This document shows, one piece after another, positions 8,584 through 16,845 of a stretch of DNA of 64,000 nt. The notes under the pieces were generated by a model, which was not told the origin of the DNA, ran no database searches, and saw nothing but the letters and a program-made list of their open reading frames with translations. Position numbers and translations under genes: made by a program. Positions within the stretch are counted from its first letter, which is position 1. Every line of letters starts with the position of its first letter. Location: contig CBCYME010000017.1 of assembly GCA_965183835.1 (NCBI GenBank), forward strand, positions 248,001 to 312,000, read 5' to 3'. The DNA comes from OMPR01 sp965183835. GTDB taxonomy: Bacteria > Pseudomonadota > Alphaproteobacteria > Rhodobacterales > Rhodobacteraceae.

Positions 8584-8913
8584 ATGTTTAGCTTTAAGAA
8601 CCTTATCGAACGTCAGATCCAAAAAGCCCAAGCTGATGGGCAATTGGATGATTTAGAAGGCCAAGGTAAACCCCTGCCTGATCGTTCCAGCGCGGCACTG
8701 AGCGACCCAACATTGGCGGCTGGGTACCGAATTATGGCCCAAGCTGGGGTAATCCCCGAAGAGTTCAGCATTAAAAAAGAGTTGAACGCCGCCCGTCTTG
8801 AATACCAAAGCCTGACAGATCCTGATGACCGCAAACGCGCCATGGCCCGCTTGGCGGATCTAGAAATGCGCTATCACATGGCCCAAGATGCCCGACGTAG
8901 CTTTATGCGCTAG
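8584..8913 (+). CDS. DUF1992 (DnaJ-homologue subfamily C member 28 type) protein
   Basis: 109 residues, all helical and charged. It matches the DUF1992 pattern: an N-terminal LIERQIQKAQADGQLDDLEGQGKPL block, a PEE-[FW] segment and a C-terminal helix. The family is widespread in proteobacteria with no settled function. It is preceded by the valS terminator only 14 bases upstream, so its promoter would overlap that hairpin or it depends on readthrough. Confidence 0.85.
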   Translation: MFSFKNLIERQIQKAQADGQLDDLEGQGKPLPDRSSAALSDPTLAAGYRIMAQAGVIPEEFSIKKELNAARLEYQSLTDPDDRKRAMARLADLEMRYHMAQDARRSFMR

Positions 8914-8988
8914 GTTGCTGAAAACACCCGGTGTTGTAGGCCCTTAGCCCGTGCTTTTTTGATCGCCCAGAGCAAAGGGCCGAAACCG

Positions 8989-9771
8989 TTATTTAAAGTC
9001 GGGTTTGCGCCCTTGCATGTTGGCTGCGATGACTTCCATTTGCTCCGCTTTGCCGATCAGTTTGCCCTGTTCCGCGCTTTCGGCCAACAACACATCCTGA
9101 CGGCTCTGGTGTTCGGCGATGTCGATCAACCGTTTGGCCGCCCGAATTGCGCTGGGGCTTTTGCCCGCGATCTCTTCCGCAAGTGCCAAAGCTGCGGTCA
9201 TTGGGTCATCATCAACTGACGTGACCAATCCCCATGCCAGCGCTTGGTTCGCATCCACAGGACGCGCCGTATAGGTCATCTGACGCAAGGCATCAGAGCG
9301 CATCAGCTGGGGCAACAACACCATCCCGCCCATGTCCGGGATCAGCCCCCACTTCATTTCCATCACTGAAAACTTGGCATCCGGCGCCGCAATCCGGATA
9401 TCTGCCCCCAACGCCAATTGCAGGCCACCGCCATACACCGCGCCCTGAACCGCGGCGATCACGGGCACCTGAACCCGTCGCCAGACGAGTGCCACCTCTT
9501 GAAACAGGTTCGCGTCCTCGTGGGTGCGATCCATGATCCAATCGGTGTTTTCTTCGGCCGCGAGCGCGCCAAAACTCATCATGTCCAGCCCGGCACAGAA
9601 TGATTTACCTTCGCCTGACAAAACCACGGCACGGGCATCGGACGCGGCAACTTCTTGCCCCGCGGACACAATCGCTTGGATCATCGCCGTGTCCAAGGCG
9701 TTCATTTTGTCCCCACGAGTCAGTGTCACCCGTGCAATGTTGTCCTGATATTCAACTGAAACACGCGCCAT
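8989..9771 (-). CDS. Crotonase / enoyl-CoA hydratase-isomerase family protein
   Basis: 260 residues. Crotonase fold with the oxyanion-hole segments SFCAGLDM and AVYGGGLQLALGADIRIA. The usual hydratase glutamate in the second segment is not evident (GGGLQLALGAD), whereas MEMKWGLIPDMGG carries acidic residues at the isomerase-type position, so hydratase activity is uncertain. Acts on acyl-CoA thioesters in the cytoplasm. Start chosen at the ATG nine bases after AAGGAG; the frame is open seven codons further up without a better site. It lies 78 bases downstream of the strictosidine-synthase-like gene on the same strand, and the two may be one transcript. Confidence 0.88.
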   Translation of the reverse strand: MARVSVEYQDNIARVTLTRGDKMNALDTAMIQAIVSAGQEVAASDARAVVLSGEGKSFCAGLDMMSFGALAAEENTDWIMDRTHEDANLFQEVALVWRRVQVPVIAAVQGAVYGGGLQLALGADIRIAAPDAKFSVMEMKWGLIPDMGGMVLLPQLMRSDALRQMTYTARPVDANQALAWGLVTSVDDDPMTAALALAEEIAGKSPSAIRAAKRLIDIAEHQSRQDVLLAESAEQGKLIGKAEQMEVIAANMQGRKPDFK

Positions 9772-9849
9772 TATCGACCTCTCCTTTTTCAATGTTGCCG
9801 ATAGATTGGCGCGAACTCACAGGCCGCACCACCCAAACGTTGGGGCAGT

Positions 9850-10920
9850 TCAGGGCATGTCCTGCACAGACATACGCCCAAAGCCACGAGAATCGAGTGT
9901 CATGACATAAAATGCATCACCAACAATCCGCGCCCCGGTTGTGATCCCCAAGCGCCCATCGGGATCTTGTAGCGTACGCAAGATCTGACCCTGCGCATCG
10001 AATTGAACCACCATGCCGCGTTCAATCGGCTTGGGGCGCACCAAAGGCCCCAAACGCCAAATCACTTTACGCAAGAATGGATATGGCATCAGCGCCTCGG
10101 CTGGCACTCGCGGGCTGGCAAAGGCCATCCAGAAAGTGCCATCCGCTTGACGTTCCAAATTGTCGGGATACCCCGGCAGTTTATCTAAAAATACCTCTGT
10201 TTGGCCAGCCTTATCCCCGACCAACCACAGCCGGTGCACCCGCGCACGCCCGGTTTCATTGATCAACAAAAAGTCTTCGCTAGGGGATAGGGCCACCCCA
10301 TTGGTGTAGACGAACCCTTCGGCAATTTTTTCAACCGTACCATCCGGTGACCAACGGGCGACATAGCCGGTGTTGGACTGCTCCCAAATGGTCAACACGG
10401 ACGTGGGCTTTGTTCCCCCCATTGTTTCGGGATCAAAGCGATCTGACGAGTTTGAGAAATAAATCGTCCCATCTTGAGCCACATCCAACTGGTTGGCATA
10501 GATAATTGGGTCGCCGTCGATCTCAGAGACCACTGTTTCCAAGCTGCCCGGTCCGGTCCATCGCAAAATCCCGCGAAAACTGTCCGCGATGTACAGCGCC
10601 CCATCCGGCCCCGCCTTAAGGCCAAGCGGACGCCCCCCCAATTCATCTACCTTTTCCGGGGCCTCGCCATCTATGCGGTATAAAACACCTGACAAGCTGG
10701 TGGTGTAAACGGTGCCATCCGGCATAACAGCCAGATCTTCGGGGCCGATGTCTGTCCCCGGCAGCTCGATCACGTCAGCCGCATCCAATGCGCGGTTTTC
10801 CGCAAATACCCCCTGCAACCCCTTCGAGGGTTGCGGTTCATACGCAACGGGTGTCACGGGAACCGGCCAAAACAACAGATAGCCCAGCCCGATCAAACAT
10901 AGGATTAACAACAAACGCAT
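9850..10920 (-). CDS. SMP-30/gluconolactonase/strictosidine synthase-like beta-propeller, membrane anchored
   Basis: 356 residues. An N-terminal hydrophobic segment (residues 2-20, LLLILCLIGLGYLLFW) anchors or exports the protein. The rest shows repeated propeller blades such as GPEDLAVMPDGTVYTTS, GPDGALYIADSFRGI and VAQDGTIYFSNSSDRF, the pattern of strictosidine synthase-like and SMP-30 lactonase proteins. The likely location is the periplasmic face of the inner membrane. Bacterial members are often lactonases or esterases, but the substrate here is unknown. Start chosen at the ATG that begins the hydrophobic segment, after AAGGGA; the upstream extension is not membrane-like. Confidence 0.82.
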   Translation of the reverse strand: MRLLLILCLIGLGYLLFWPVPVTPVAYEPQPSKGLQGVFAENRALDAADVIELPGTDIGPEDLAVMPDGTVYTTSLSGVLYRIDGEAPEKVDELGGRPLGLKAGPDGALYIADSFRGILRWTGPGSLETVVSEIDGDPIIYANQLDVAQDGTIYFSNSSDRFDPETMGGTKPTSVLTIWEQSNTGYVARWSPDGTVEKIAEGFVYTNGVALSPSEDFLLINETGRARVHRLWLVGDKAGQTEVFLDKLPGYPDNLERQADGTFWMAFASPRVPAEALMPYPFLRKVIWRLGPLVRPKPIERGMVVQFDAQGQILRTLQDPDGRLGITTGARIVGDAFYVMTLDSRGFGRMSVQDMP

Positions 10921-11223
10921 GAGAAGTCCCTTTGACTTGAAGGCATTAGATTTGGATCTTGCGGATATCTGCCAGCTAAAGCAACCCAAGAGGCTCCCTT
11001 ATTGACCGCCTCAAGCGATGCGAGAAGTTGGCATAATCTTGCCAATCTCTGCGCCCGCTTTCCAACCAAACACGGTCAGAAAAGCCTTGGAGCTTTGACC
11101 TTGTCACGAATGTGAACGTCCAGTTTGACCTGCCCCCTTGCGATCCCTTTCTTGGCACCACATATGCCCGCCATCTGAGTTTCCTACGACCTCTCTTGCA
11201 GATCTTTCAGAAAGGAATTTCAA
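10921..11223. other. Intergenic region between divergent genes
   Basis: About 300 bases with no convincing gene on either strand. It holds the promoters of the propeller gene (leftward) and lpxO (rightward). One small inverted repeat, TTGGCA-TAATCT-TGCCAA (11028-11045), is present and could bind a regulator. Confidence 0.5.
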
Positions 11224-12123
11224 ATGGGCATCGCCCTGCTTCTGATTTTTGTTGTGTGTTCCGTTTACGTTCAGACGCGGGGCAAGCTGCGTCACGAACT
11301 GATCCGCCGCCGGATCACAGACCACGCCAATCTGTTCGCCCCGTTGAACTGTTTATTCTATGCGTTCTCCAAGATTCCAACGACGCCTTATCTTGACCCT
11401 ACCTTGTTCCCGGAACTGAAACCTCTGCAGGATAACTGGCAAACCATCCGGGATGAAGCCATGGCCCTGAACGAACAGGGTGCGATCAAGGCCTCTGACG
11501 ATTTGGACGACATCGGTTTTAATTCGTTCTTTAAGACCGGGTGGACCCGATTTTATCTGAAATGGTACGGCTCCTCGCTCGTTTCAGCTGCGAACACCTG
11601 CCCGATCACGACAAAGATGGTCGAAGATATTCCCTCGATCAAAGGGGCCATGTTCGCGAGCCTTCCGCCCGAGGCAACTCTGGTGCGCCACCGGGATCCC
11701 TTTGCCGGGTCGGTTCGCTATCACATGGGCTTGGAAACGCCAAACGACGATGGCTGTTACATCAACGTTGATGGTGAAAACTATTCGTGGCGCGATGGCG
11801 AGGTTGTCATGTTTGATGAGACGTACATCCACCATGCCGCCAACACGACTGACAAAAACCGGATCGTCCTGTTTTTGGATATCAAACGGCCCGTGACCTT
11901 TGCCCCGATCGACTGGATCAACACCGTATTTTCGAATGTGGTTATGTCTGCCTCGGCAACCAAGAATGCGCCCGGCGACAAAGTTGGTGCGGTGAACAAA
12001 GCATTCGCGTGGATCTATAAGGCGCGCGCTTTTGGTAAAAAGATCAAAGCCTGGAACTCGACCGTCTATTACGCGCTCCAATACAGCATCTACGCCGGCA
12101 TCATCTACCTGATCTTCTTCTGA
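11224..12123 (+). CDS. lpxO: Lipid A hydroxylase LpxO-like (aspartyl/asparaginyl beta-hydroxylase family)
   Basis: 299 residues, the LpxO length. An N-terminal membrane helix (residues 2-17) and a hydrophobic C-terminal end (YSIYAGIIYLIFF) fit an inner-membrane enzyme with a cytoplasmic catalytic domain. The Fe(II)/2-oxoglutarate core is HRDPFAGSVRYHMGLETPN with a distal HH in ETYIHHAANTTDKNR. LpxO hydroxylates the secondary myristoyl chain of lipid A at carbon 2. The ribosome site is AAGGA. A hairpin after the stop ends the transcript. Related OlsC enzymes hydroxylate ornithine lipids, so that substrate is the main alternative. An MsbA-type lipid exporter gene is 2.5 kb away, which fits an envelope role but does not prove it. 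Confidence 0.82.
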   Translation: MGIALLLIFVVCSVYVQTRGKLRHELIRRRITDHANLFAPLNCLFYAFSKIPTTPYLDPTLFPELKPLQDNWQTIRDEAMALNEQGAIKASDDLDDIGFNSFFKTGWTRFYLKWYGSSLVSAANTCPITTKMVEDIPSIKGAMFASLPPEATLVRHRDPFAGSVRYHMGLETPNDDGCYINVDGENYSWRDGEVVMFDETYIHHAANTTDKNRIVLFLDIKRPVTFAPIDWINTVFSNVVMSASATKNAPGDKVGAVNKAFAWIYKARAFGKKIKAWNSTVYYALQYSIYAGIIYLIFF

Positions 12124-12130
12124 TCGAAAA

Positions 12131-12165
12131 CGCAGCGCGAGGCTTGCCGATGTGCGCGCGCTGCG
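12131..12165 (+). terminator. Hairpin after lpxO
   Basis: Perfect nine-pair stem CGCAGCGCG/CGCGCTGCG around a 17-base loop, preceded by AAAA and followed by GTTATCT. It covers the only upstream GTG of the next frame, which favours the ATG at 12179 as that gene's start. Confidence 0.55.
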
Positions 12166-12178
12166 GTTATCTGCGGGT

Positions 12179-13297
12179 ATGAGTGAACCACGCTACACCC
12201 CGCTTGCCCAATCCCTACCCGCAACCGTGCCCTTTGTCGGGCCCGAAACGCAAGAGCGTCAACGCGGCGCGCCGTTTACCGCGCGCCTCGGTGCCAACGA
12301 AAACATCTTTGGCCCCTCTCCGCGCGCCATCGCTGCGATGCAAGAGGTTGCGGGCGATCTGTGGATGTACGGCGATCCGGAAAATTATGACCTGCGTCAG
12401 GCTTTGGCGGCACATCACAGGATCCAGCCCGAAAACATCGTCGTGGGCGAAGGTATTGATGGGTTGCTGGGCTATCTGGTGCGCCTTTTAGTCGGCCCCG
12501 GGGATACTGTTGTCACCTCTCAAGGGGCCTATCCGACCTTTAACTACCATGTTGCTGGTTTTGGTGGTGAGTTGCACACAGTTCCCTATGTAAACGATCA
12601 CGAAAACCCGGCTTTGCTATTCGCCAAAGCGGCTGAGGTCGACGCCAAACTTGTCTATCTCGCAAACCCCGATAATCCGATGGCCAGCTGGCACAGTGGG
12701 GCGGACATCGTCGCAGCGATGGATGCATTGCCTAAGGGCTGCCTGTTGGTGCTTGACGAAGCCTATGTTGAATGCGCCCCTGACGGAACTGCCACGCCCG
12801 TTGATATCAATGACACCCGCATCATCCGAATGCGCACGTTTTCCAAAGCCTACGGCATGGCAGGCGCGCGCGTGGGCTATGCATTAGGCGCACCCGAGTT
12901 GATTTCGGCATTTAACAAGGTGCGCAACCATTTTGGAATGAACCGTGCCGCGCAGGCCGGGGCCCTTGCCGCCTTGAAAGATGGGGAATGGCTGGCCCAT
13001 GTGCAGTCAGAAATCGCAACCGCGCGGGACAGACTGGCCCAAATCGCGAAAGACAACGGATTAACGCCACTGCCATCGGCCACCAACTTCGTTACGATTG
13101 ATTGCGGTCATGATGGAATTTTTGCCAAAGCTACCCTTGATGCGTTGATCGAGGCTGGCCTTTTTGTTCGTATGCCCTTTGCCGAACCTCAGAACCGATG
13201 CATTCGCGTCAGCTGTGGTCCGGCATCCGATCTGGAGCAATTTGCGGCCGCGCTGCCGCAGGCCTTAGCAGCAGCGCGCACAGAAACGGGGCGTTAG
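12179..13297 (+). CDS. HisC-like class I/II PLP-dependent aminotransferase
   Basis: 372 residues, fold type I aminotransferase close to histidinol-phosphate aminotransferase. The PLP lysine is in TFSKAYGMAGARVGYALG, the aspartate that holds the pyridine nitrogen is in VLDEAYVE, the substrate-side LGANENxFGPSPxA block is near residue 37, and the arginine is in RCIRVSCG. Such paralogues may serve phenylalanine/tyrosine or histidine synthesis, and no other his gene is adjacent, so no symbol is given. Ribosome site weak; ATG chosen because the GTG nine codons upstream lies inside the lpxO hairpin. Its stop overlaps by a few bases with the convergent aminotransferase gene. Confidence 0.85.
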   Translation: MSEPRYTPLAQSLPATVPFVGPETQERQRGAPFTARLGANENIFGPSPRAIAAMQEVAGDLWMYGDPENYDLRQALAAHHRIQPENIVVGEGIDGLLGYLVRLLVGPGDTVVTSQGAYPTFNYHVAGFGGELHTVPYVNDHENPALLFAKAAEVDAKLVYLANPDNPMASWHSGADIVAAMDALPKGCLLVLDEAYVECAPDGTATPVDINDTRIIRMRTFSKAYGMAGARVGYALGAPELISAFNKVRNHFGMNRAAQAGALAALKDGEWLAHVQSEIATARDRLAQIAKDNGLTPLPSATNFVTIDCGHDGIFAKATLDALIEAGLFVRMPFAEPQNRCIRVSCGPASDLEQFAAALPQALAAARTETGR

Positions 13298-14502
13298 CGC
13301 CCAGCGATCACGGCAGCGGCGGCTTCCACTGCGCCGCGCCCGTGTGGAATGTCCAGCGCGCTGAACCCCGCTTGAATGCCCCCAAGCAGGCCCAATATCA
13401 TCTGCCCATTCACATGTCCCATGTGCCCGAGGCGGAAAAAAGCATCCCTTGCCGGGTCGCCCGGTTCGGCCATGCCCAGCCCGATACCCAAGGTCAGGCC
13501 CAAATTGTCTTGAACCCAGGTGCGCAATGCGGTGCCATTAGGTGCATCCAAACGTAGAGCAGTTACCGCATGGGATCGAAAGGCCCGATCAGTGACATTC
13601 AAGCGCAACTCGCCATCCGCGGCCCAGGTTTCGCATGCGGCCCACATTGCTTGCGCCAAACGTTGGTGCCGCGCCCAAACATGCTCGATCCCCTCATCAT
13701 GGATCATATCTAACGCGGCACGCAGACCATACAGGTGGTGCGTTGGCGCTGTGCCTCCGAAGTATTGGAAAAACTCATCCGGGTTCGCACGAGGGGACCA
13801 ATCCCAATATCTGGAAACACGTGGCATTTCAGACCGTTTAGCTGCGGCTTTGTCATTAAAGAACACAAACCCCATACCGGGGGGCACCATCAGTCCCTTT
13901 TGGCTGCCGGTCACCATCACATCAACGCCCCACGCGTCCATTTCGAACTCATCACATCCCAGCGACGCGATACAGTCCGCCATCAGCAGCGCCGGATGAT
14001 CCACCTCATCCAACACCGCGCGCAGTGCGGGTAGGTTGTTGCGCACCGAACTCGATGTATCCACATGAACGGCAAGCAAAGCTTTGATGGTGTGGCCGGT
14101 ATCAGCCCGCAACACTTCGGCGATCTGGCCCAAATCCCAAGGGCTGGATTTACCGAAATCCAACACCTGAACATCGGCTCCGATCCCCGTGGCCATTTCC
14201 CCCCAACCAATGCCAAACCGGCCCGTTGCAGGCACAAGCACCCGCTCGCCAGGTGCGATCACGTTCGCCAAGGCCGCTTCCCACGCACCATGGCCATTCG
14301 CGATATAGATCGCCACGTTGTGCTTGGTACGGGCGACACGACGCAGATCCGCCGTCAGCGGCTCCATCATGTCCAGCAATTCACCTTCGTAAATATTCGG
14401 GGAGGCCCGATGCATCGCCCGCAATACCGCATCCGGCATCACAGATGGGCCCGGAATGGCCAGATACCCGCGACCCTGCGCGACTCTCAGATCCTGTGTC
14501 AT
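13294..14502 (-). CDS. Alanine/serine-glyoxylate aminotransferase family (class V)
   Basis: 402 residues. Class V aminotransferase with N-terminal YLAIPGPSVMPDAVLRAM, the PLP-stacking region IANGHGAWEAAL, the pyridine aspartate in DCIASLGCDEFEMD and the PLP lysine in VTGSQKGLMVPPGMGF. The length and the C-terminal G-L-G motifs fit serine-glyoxylate aminotransferase, which converts serine plus glyoxylate into hydroxypyruvate plus glycine in the serine cycle, or its alanine- and aspartate-using relatives. The ATG at 14502 has GGAG 11 bases upstream; the longer frame starts without a ribosome site. It is a single gene, divergent from the exporter at 14668. The amino donor cannot be fixed from sequence. 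Confidence 0.88.
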   Translation of the reverse strand: MTQDLRVAQGRGYLAIPGPSVMPDAVLRAMHRASPNIYEGELLDMMEPLTADLRRVARTKHNVAIYIANGHGAWEAALANVIAPGERVLVPATGRFGIGWGEMATGIGADVQVLDFGKSSPWDLGQIAEVLRADTGHTIKALLAVHVDTSSSVRNNLPALRAVLDEVDHPALLMADCIASLGCDEFEMDAWGVDVMVTGSQKGLMVPPGMGFVFFNDKAAAKRSEMPRVSRYWDWSPRANPDEFFQYFGGTAPTHHLYGLRAALDMIHDEGIEHVWARHQRLAQAMWAACETWAADGELRLNVTDRAFRSHAVTALRLDAPNGTALRTWVQDNLGLTLGIGLGMAEPGDPARDAFFRLGHMGHVNGQMILGLLGGIQAGFSALDIPHGRGAVEAAAAVIAGR

Positions 14503-14667
14503 GTCTTTGCATTCTCCTGTTAAGGCACACCCTAGCCGCGAGATAAGCAACGTCAATCAGTCTTGGGCCATAGGCGAAGCTTGCACCAAATCCCTGAGCC
14601 GATTAAATGAAACAGTCATGAGAGATGCAGTGCAGACAGATCCCTTCCCCCTCCAGAAAGCAAAGCC

Positions 14668-16527
14668 ATGAGCGCCAAACAAAAATCTTCGCGCGAGCTG
14701 TTGGGCTGGCTGTGGCGTGACTATCTGCGTCACCACGTTGGCGTTCTTATGATCGCCATGTTCTTTATGCTGCTCGAAGGGTCGATGGTCGGTGCGCTCA
14801 GCTATATGATGCAACCGATGTTCGACACTGTCTTTGTGGCAGGGAACACCGATGCGTTAAAGTGGGTCAGTCTAGCCTTCCTGTTGATCTTTGTGATCCG
14901 AGGCGGTGCCGGCGTTGCGCAAAAAGTATTGCTGGCCAAAATCACACAAACCACAGCCGCTCACCTGCGCAGCGATATGCTGCGCCGCCTGATCCAGCAA
15001 GATACCTCCTTTCACCAAGAACACCCACCTGGGTTCCTAATCCAACGTGTTCAAACGGACGTCGGCGCCGTCAATCAGGTTTGGCAGATGATCGTAACGG
15101 GCGCGGGCCGAGATGTCATTTCGCTGATCGTTTTGTTGGGCGTTGCAATCAATGTTGATCTGGTTTGGACATTAATTATGTTGGTTGGCGTGCCGCTTTT
15201 ATTGCTACCCGTCGGGTCGGCGCAGAAATACGTACGCAAAAAGGCCTCGGCTGCGCGTGATCTGGGGGCATCATTGGCAACGCGCTTGGATGAGATTTTC
15301 CATGGCATCATCCCAATAAAACTAAACAGTCTGGAAGAGTACCAGCAAAAACGCTTTGACGATCAAATGTCCTGGTTCGTCCGGTCCGAGATTCGGGCCC
15401 TGTTTGGAACCGCTTCTATCACCGGGGCGATGGACGTCATGGCCGGGCTTGGGTTTATGGGTGTATTGTTCTACGGCGGCCACGAAATCATCGCCGGTGA
15501 AAAAACCGTTGGTGAATTCATGAGCTTTTTCACCGCCATCGGCCTGTTGTTTGACCCAATGCGTCGCCTCGCCTCGATGAGCGGTGCGTGGCAGGCAGCG
15601 GCTGCCGCATTGGAACGCCTCAAAGAGCTGATGGATGCACCCATCAAAATGGTTTCCCCCGCCAACCCTGTTGCCGCGCCGTCGGGGCACCCTGAAGTTA
15701 CGCTGACGAATGTTTGCCTCAACTATGGAGATGCTAAGATCTTACGGGATCTGACCCTGACCGCTGAGGCCGGTAAAACCACAGCTTTGGTCGGTGCCTC
15801 AGGAGCGGGGAAATCCACCATCTTCAACCTGTTGACGCGTTTAGTCGATCCTCAAGCCGGTAAAGTCCAAGTTGGTGGCGTTGCGGTGCAAGATATGGCG
15901 CTGCCAAAATTGCGCGATCTCTATTCGGTGGTAACGCAAGAGGCATTGTTGTTTGACGAAAGCCTGCGCGAGAACATCCTTCTGGGGCGAACTGATGTCA
16001 CAGATGAACAACTGAAAGGCGTTCTAGACGCGGCGCATGTCTCTGACTTCCTTCCGAAACTGGCCGATGGTTTAGAGACACTTGTTGGGCCGCGCGGCTC
16101 TGCGCTGTCTGGTGGCCAGCGTCAGCGCGTAGTGATCGCACGTGCGCTGTTGCGAGATACGCCCATTCTGCTCTTGGACGAAGCTACCAGCGCGTTGGAT
16201 GCTCAATCCGAAAAAGTTGTGCAAGAAGCACTGGATCGCCTGTCTGGCGGTCGCACAACAATTGTGATCGCACACCGTTTGTCGACCATCCGAAACGCTG
16301 ACAAGATCGTTGTGATGGATCGCGGCAAAGTGGTCGACCAAGGGTGCCACGAAGATCTGTTGGCGCGTGGTGGTATGTATGCAGATTTATATCGGTTGCA
16401 GTTTCAAGACGGGAAAACCATCATCGATCCGCAAGGGGCTGCGGCCCTTTCGTCTGCCCAGCCAGATCATGATCCATCTCAAGCACCATGGCACCGCCGG
16501 TTGATGAACAAGATTTTCGGATCCTGA
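14668..16527 (+). CDS. MsbA-type ABC exporter (fused permease and ATPase)
   Basis: 619 residues, a half-transporter that works as a homodimer. An N-terminal six-helix domain (first helix about residues 23-45) precedes the nucleotide-binding domain: Walker A GASGAGKST near residue 385, signature LSGGQRQRV near residue 480, Walker B ILLLDEAT, D-loop SALD and the switch histidine in IVIAHRLSTI. The architecture is that of lipid A and lipid flippases such as MsbA, and the C-terminus carries an extra tail of about 40 residues. MsbA is likely, but peptide and drug exporters share the same plan, so the symbol is withheld. It stands alone, with a promoter region of 165 bases before it. Confidence 0.88.
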   Translation: MSAKQKSSRELLGWLWRDYLRHHVGVLMIAMFFMLLEGSMVGALSYMMQPMFDTVFVAGNTDALKWVSLAFLLIFVIRGGAGVAQKVLLAKITQTTAAHLRSDMLRRLIQQDTSFHQEHPPGFLIQRVQTDVGAVNQVWQMIVTGAGRDVISLIVLLGVAINVDLVWTLIMLVGVPLLLLPVGSAQKYVRKKASAARDLGASLATRLDEIFHGIIPIKLNSLEEYQQKRFDDQMSWFVRSEIRALFGTASITGAMDVMAGLGFMGVLFYGGHEIIAGEKTVGEFMSFFTAIGLLFDPMRRLASMSGAWQAAAAALERLKELMDAPIKMVSPANPVAAPSGHPEVTLTNVCLNYGDAKILRDLTLTAEAGKTTALVGASGAGKSTIFNLLTRLVDPQAGKVQVGGVAVQDMALPKLRDLYSVVTQEALLFDESLRENILLGRTDVTDEQLKGVLDAAHVSDFLPKLADGLETLVGPRGSALSGGQRQRVVIARALLRDTPILLLDEATSALDAQSEKVVQEALDRLSGGRTTIVIAHRLSTIRNADKIVVMDRGKVVDQGCHEDLLARGGMYADLYRLQFQDGKTIIDPQGAAALSSAQPDHDPSQAPWHRRLMNKIFGS

Positions 16528-16845
16528 AACGCTCCGTCTCTCAAACCTAACGATCGCATAAACACAGAGGAGCGCGTATTGAGAATGCGCGCTCACTCCA
16601 ATCACTCACCCCATAAGTTGAGAAAAGGCATAAAAAACGAAAATTTGCGCTCATAATCCTAAAATATGTCCGAAAAGGATAAGCGTTTTTCATCACCACC
16701 TGCCCCAATCACCCCTCATTTTGGGGATACGGGATCAAAACACTTAAGTGTAAGAACATCCTCAGCCGACAAGAAACGTCTCAGTTTTTGACCTCAATTC
16801 ACTGAGTTCACGACAAAATTCTTACTCTTAGGCTAAAGCCAGCGC
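16528..16845. other. Intergenic region between convergent genes
   Basis: About 320 bases, AT-rich compared with its neighbours, with no gene seen. A hairpin lies at 16570-16594. The rest shows runs such as AAAAAACGAAAATTTG and no recognisable element. Confidence 0.5.
16570..16594. terminator. Hairpin between convergent msbA-type gene and ptsP
   Basis: GAGCGCGTATT-GAG-AATGCGCGCTC: eleven pairs with one G-U pair. There is no T-run on either side, so it is at best a weak bidirectional terminator. Confidence 0.4.
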
